From Desulfobacteraceae bacterium (GTDB lineage: Bacteria > Desulfobacterota > Desulfobacteria > Desulfobacterales > Desulfosalsimonadaceae), in contig JAIPES010000003.1 of the NCBI GenBank assembly GCA_021737045.1, positions 1 to 63,642 of the forward strand: 63,642 nt of DNA. The letters run 5' to 3'. Under the pieces are notes generated by a model, which saw only the letters and a program-made list of their open reading frames with translations, was not told the origin of the DNA and did no database searches. The position numbers and the translations under genes were made by a program. Shown here in pieces: positions 61,844 to 63,642 of this stretch (within the stretch, counting starts at the first letter, position 1; each line of letters opens with the position of its first letter).

Positions 61844-63247
61844 ATGTCAACGGATACCAACATGCATGATGTGGTCATTGTGGGCGGGGGGCCTGCGGGT
61901 CTGTTTGCCGCCCATTACCTGGCCGGCCACACCGATCTGAACGTGCTGCTCATAGAAAAGGGAAAGCCCCCGCAAAGCCGGAAATGCCCTTTAACCGAAA
62001 CCCGGCGCTGCACCCAATGCCAGCCGTGTGATGTATTGTGCGGTATCGGCGGGGCCGGCCTGTTTTCAGACGGCAAGCTCAACTTCATTCCAAAACTGGG
62101 CAAAACCGATCTTACCGCCTTTCTTCCCCCTGATCAGGCCCAGGCATTGATCGATGAAACCGAGGAGATTTTCAACACTTACGGCATGACCGGGCCGGTG
62201 TTTCCCACCAATGCCGGACAGGCCAAAGACATCCGCAAACACGCATTAAAACAGGGCATTGACCTTCTGCTCATCCGGCAAAAGCATTTGGGAAGCGACC
62301 GGCTGCCCGGATATATCGGGCAGATCCAGGCAGACCTGGAAAAAAAAATCCGCATCCACACCCGGGAGCCCGTCATTGACGTAATCCCCGAAACCCCGGG
62401 CCGAATCCGCGTGGTCACGGAAAAAGGCAGCTACACGGCCCGGTTTGTGATCCTGGCCCCGGGAAGGGCCGGGGCGGATTGGATGGCCGGGCTGGCCGGC
62501 AAGTTCGGCCTGCAGGTGTATCAGCGGGGCATCGAGGTAGGTGTGCGCGTGGAAGTGCACAGGGAGATCATGGCGGATTTGTGCGATGTCATCTATGATC
62601 CCACCTTTTTTATCCAGACGGCCAAATATGACGATAAAACCCGGACCTTTTGCACCAACAGCGGCGGCTTTGTCACCCAGGAAACTTACAGGGATTTTGT
62701 GTGCGTCAACGGTCATGCCTTTATGGACCGCAAATCCGAAAATACCAATTTCGCGTTTCTCTCCAAGGTGGTGCTGACCGATCCGGTCACAGACAACCAG
62801 GCCTACGGCGAATCCATCGGCCGGCTGGCCACCCTGATCGGCGGGGGGCGCCCGCTGCTGCAGCGGATGGGCGACTTAAAGCGGGGCCGCCGCAGTACCT
62901 GGGCGCGCATTGAAAAAAGCGGGATCAGGCCCACCCTGAAAAGCGTGGTCTGCGGCGACATTGCCATGGCGCTTCCTGAACGGATCCTGGCCAATATCAT
63001 GGAAGGGCTCGAAAAGCTAAACAGCGTGGTGCCCGGTGTGGCAAACGACGAAACCCTGCTCTACGCCCCGGAAATCAAGTTCTTTGCCACCCAGATGGCC
63101 ACCAGCAGTGTGCTGGAAACCGCCATTGAGGGATTGTTTGTGGCCGGAGACGGCCCGGGCGTGGCCGGCAATATCGTATCTGCGGCCGCCACCGGCCTGA
63201 TCCCGGCAAAAGAAATCGTCCGGCGGCAAACCGGCGAAGACACTTAG
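61844..63247 (+). CDS. FAD-dependent dehydrogenase of the COG2509 type with a cysteine cluster
   Basis: 467-residue flavoprotein. The N-terminal FAD motif VVIVGGGPAGLFAAHYL is followed by a cysteine-rich insert RKCPLTETRRCTQCQPCDVLC and the family motif GIGGAGLFSDGKLNF. A middle domain has QRGIEVGVRVEVHREIM and CTNSGGFVTQETYRDFVCVNGHA. The C-terminus has the second FAD motif EGLFVAGDGPGVAGNIVSAAATG. The substrate is unknown; related proteins are annotated as uncharacterised FAD-dependent dehydrogenases. The Cys cluster could hold an Fe-S centre or be structural. ATG 61844 is used; a second ATG six codons later is possible. Confidence 0.85.
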   Translation: MSTDTNMHDVVIVGGGPAGLFAAHYLAGHTDLNVLLIEKGKPPQSRKCPLTETRRCTQCQPCDVLCGIGGAGLFSDGKLNFIPKLGKTDLTAFLPPDQAQALIDETEEIFNTYGMTGPVFPTNAGQAKDIRKHALKQGIDLLLIRQKHLGSDRLPGYIGQIQADLEKKIRIHTREPVIDVIPETPGRIRVVTEKGSYTARFVILAPGRAGADWMAGLAGKFGLQVYQRGIEVGVRVEVHREIMADLCDVIYDPTFFIQTAKYDDKTRTFCTNSGGFVTQETYRDFVCVNGHAFMDRKSENTNFAFLSKVVLTDPVTDNQAYGESIGRLATLIGGGRPLLQRMGDLKRGRRSTWARIEKSGIRPTLKSVVCGDIAMALPERILANIMEGLEKLNSVVPGVANDETLLYAPEIKFFATQMATSSVLETAIEGLFVAGDGPGVAGNIVSAAATGLIPAKEIVRRQTGEDT

Positions 63248-63262
63248 TTTTCTGATTGTTTC

Positions 63263-63278
63263 GTAAAAAGCTTTTTAC
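63263..63278. repeat. 16-bp perfect palindrome
   Basis: GTAAAAAGCTTTTTAC lies just before repeat copy B. Each half (CGTAAAAAG) resembles the outer motif of the MITE-like terminal repeats (CCGTAAAAAGT). It could be a relic of two joined element ends or a weak A/T-rich hairpin after the FAD gene. Confidence 0.35.
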
Positions 63279-63289
63279 CGCGTCCGCTG

Positions 63290-63642
63290 TTTGTCAGGAA
63301 GGAACCCCGGGTCCGGCGCCGGTTTTTTCGCTCCTGACCGTTTCCGGATTTCTTCCATCCAGCCCCGGGCTTTTGAAAGTTTACTCGCGCCGGCATTGGC
63401 TGAATTTATCCCGGAAACGCTCAATGTCGCTTCACAAACCGACCCCGCCCCCCGGGGTTCCTTGGAAGGGTTCTTGCCGGGCCAGCCCACGGGACCGGGC
63501 ATGAAAACAACGCTTTTTAAGACATAAATGTGTTGCTCCGGATCCCTTGGTGTGAAGCTTTGCACACAGCCGGCCATGATGCCGGCCCGGGGGTGGTTTG
63601 CGAGTCGCATTGAGCGCGCAAGCGGTCAGCAGGGAGCAAACC
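63290..63642 (-). repeat. Long structured repeat, copy B (truncated by window end)
   Basis: 353 bp matching copy A at 17417-17811 in inverted orientation. Read on the minus strand it has the same 100-bp first block (CTGACCGCTTGCGCGCTCAA through GGAGCAACACAT), then the stem arm GGAACCCCGGG with partner CCCGGGGTTCC, and CGTTTCCGG with CCGGAAACG. The inner hairpin of copy A is partly replaced: ATTCAGCCAATGCC is kept but its partner arm is lost. The differences from copy A in the outer and middle stems are compensated on both arms. The element continues beyond base 63642. Confidence 0.83.

Noticed and set aside
1-63642. CRISPR arrays, integrases, transposases or prophage genes
   Set aside because: No regularly spaced short repeats and no recognisable recombinase or phage protein were found on either strand.

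Overview
The window is a chromosomal segment of a strict anaerobe most like a sulfate-reducing Desulfobacterota (Desulfobacteraceae-type) bacterium. The pointers are an Rnf operon headed by a multihaem cytochrome c, a K+-independent-type H+-pyrophosphatase, a rubredoxin, CarD and DUF1844 proteins, a MurE with the meso-diaminopimelate signature, and families of palindromic intergenic repeats. The genus cannot be fixed from the sequence alone. No phage, integrase, transposase, plasmid gene or CRISPR array is visible, so this is core genome with small non-autonomous repeats.

Layout. 1-2.3 kb (minus): truncated AmrS radical-SAM gene, a methyltransferase and a PilZ protein. 2.6-5.1 kb (plus): M1 aminopeptidase. 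5.0-11.7 kb (minus): an RND efflux operon, tetR-outer membrane factor-adaptor-pump, with its own predicted operator/promoter and a 152-bp repeat inserted inside it. 12-15.2 kb (plus): CoA-disulfide-reductase-like flavoprotein, DmeF-like metal exporter, LysE exporter, rubredoxin. 15.2-17.0 kb (minus): BipA/TypA GTPase. 17.0-17.9 kb: repeat-rich gap. 17.9-32.2 kb (plus): a DapF-like protein without catalytic cysteines, two MoeA proteins (one fused to a binding-protein domain), archease-RtcB, phosphohexomutase, SerA, DUF1844, HtrA protease, then ispE-tRNA-Gln-prs-rplY-pth. 32.2-36.0 kb (plus): H+-pyrophosphatase, terminator, carD-rluD. 36.0-43.7 kb (minus): an uncharacterised coiled protein, then, upstream, the octahaem cytochrome-rnfCDGEAB operon in which RnfB is fused to a GltD/NfnL-like flavoprotein. 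43.9-60.9 kb (minus): a complete division and cell wall cluster, mraZ-rsmH-ftsL-ftsI-murE-murF-mraY-murD-ftsW-murG-murC-murB-ftsQ-ftsA-ftsZ, with no ddl, preceded by a promoter and a four-repeat MraZ operator. 61.1-63.2 kb (plus): cytidylate-kinase-like protein and an FAD-dependent dehydrogenase, then the second copy of a long structured repeat running off the window end.

How the parts work together. Rnf plus the octahaem cytochrome and the H+-pyrophosphatase form an energy-conserving set that couples ferredoxin, NAD(H), periplasmic haems and pyrophosphate to ion gradients. The fused RnfB suggests direct pyridine-nucleotide input or output at the ferredoxin entry point. The cell wall cluster forms an almost gap-free operon with many start/stop overlaps.

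The most novel-looking signals are: (1) a 151-152 bp MITE-like family in three copies, one with a 7-bp target duplication; (2) a roughly 395-bp structured repeat in two inverted copies whose stem arms change together, implying a conserved fold; (3) the RnfB-flavoprotein fusion; and (4) the DapF homologue with both catalytic Cys replaced by Ser.
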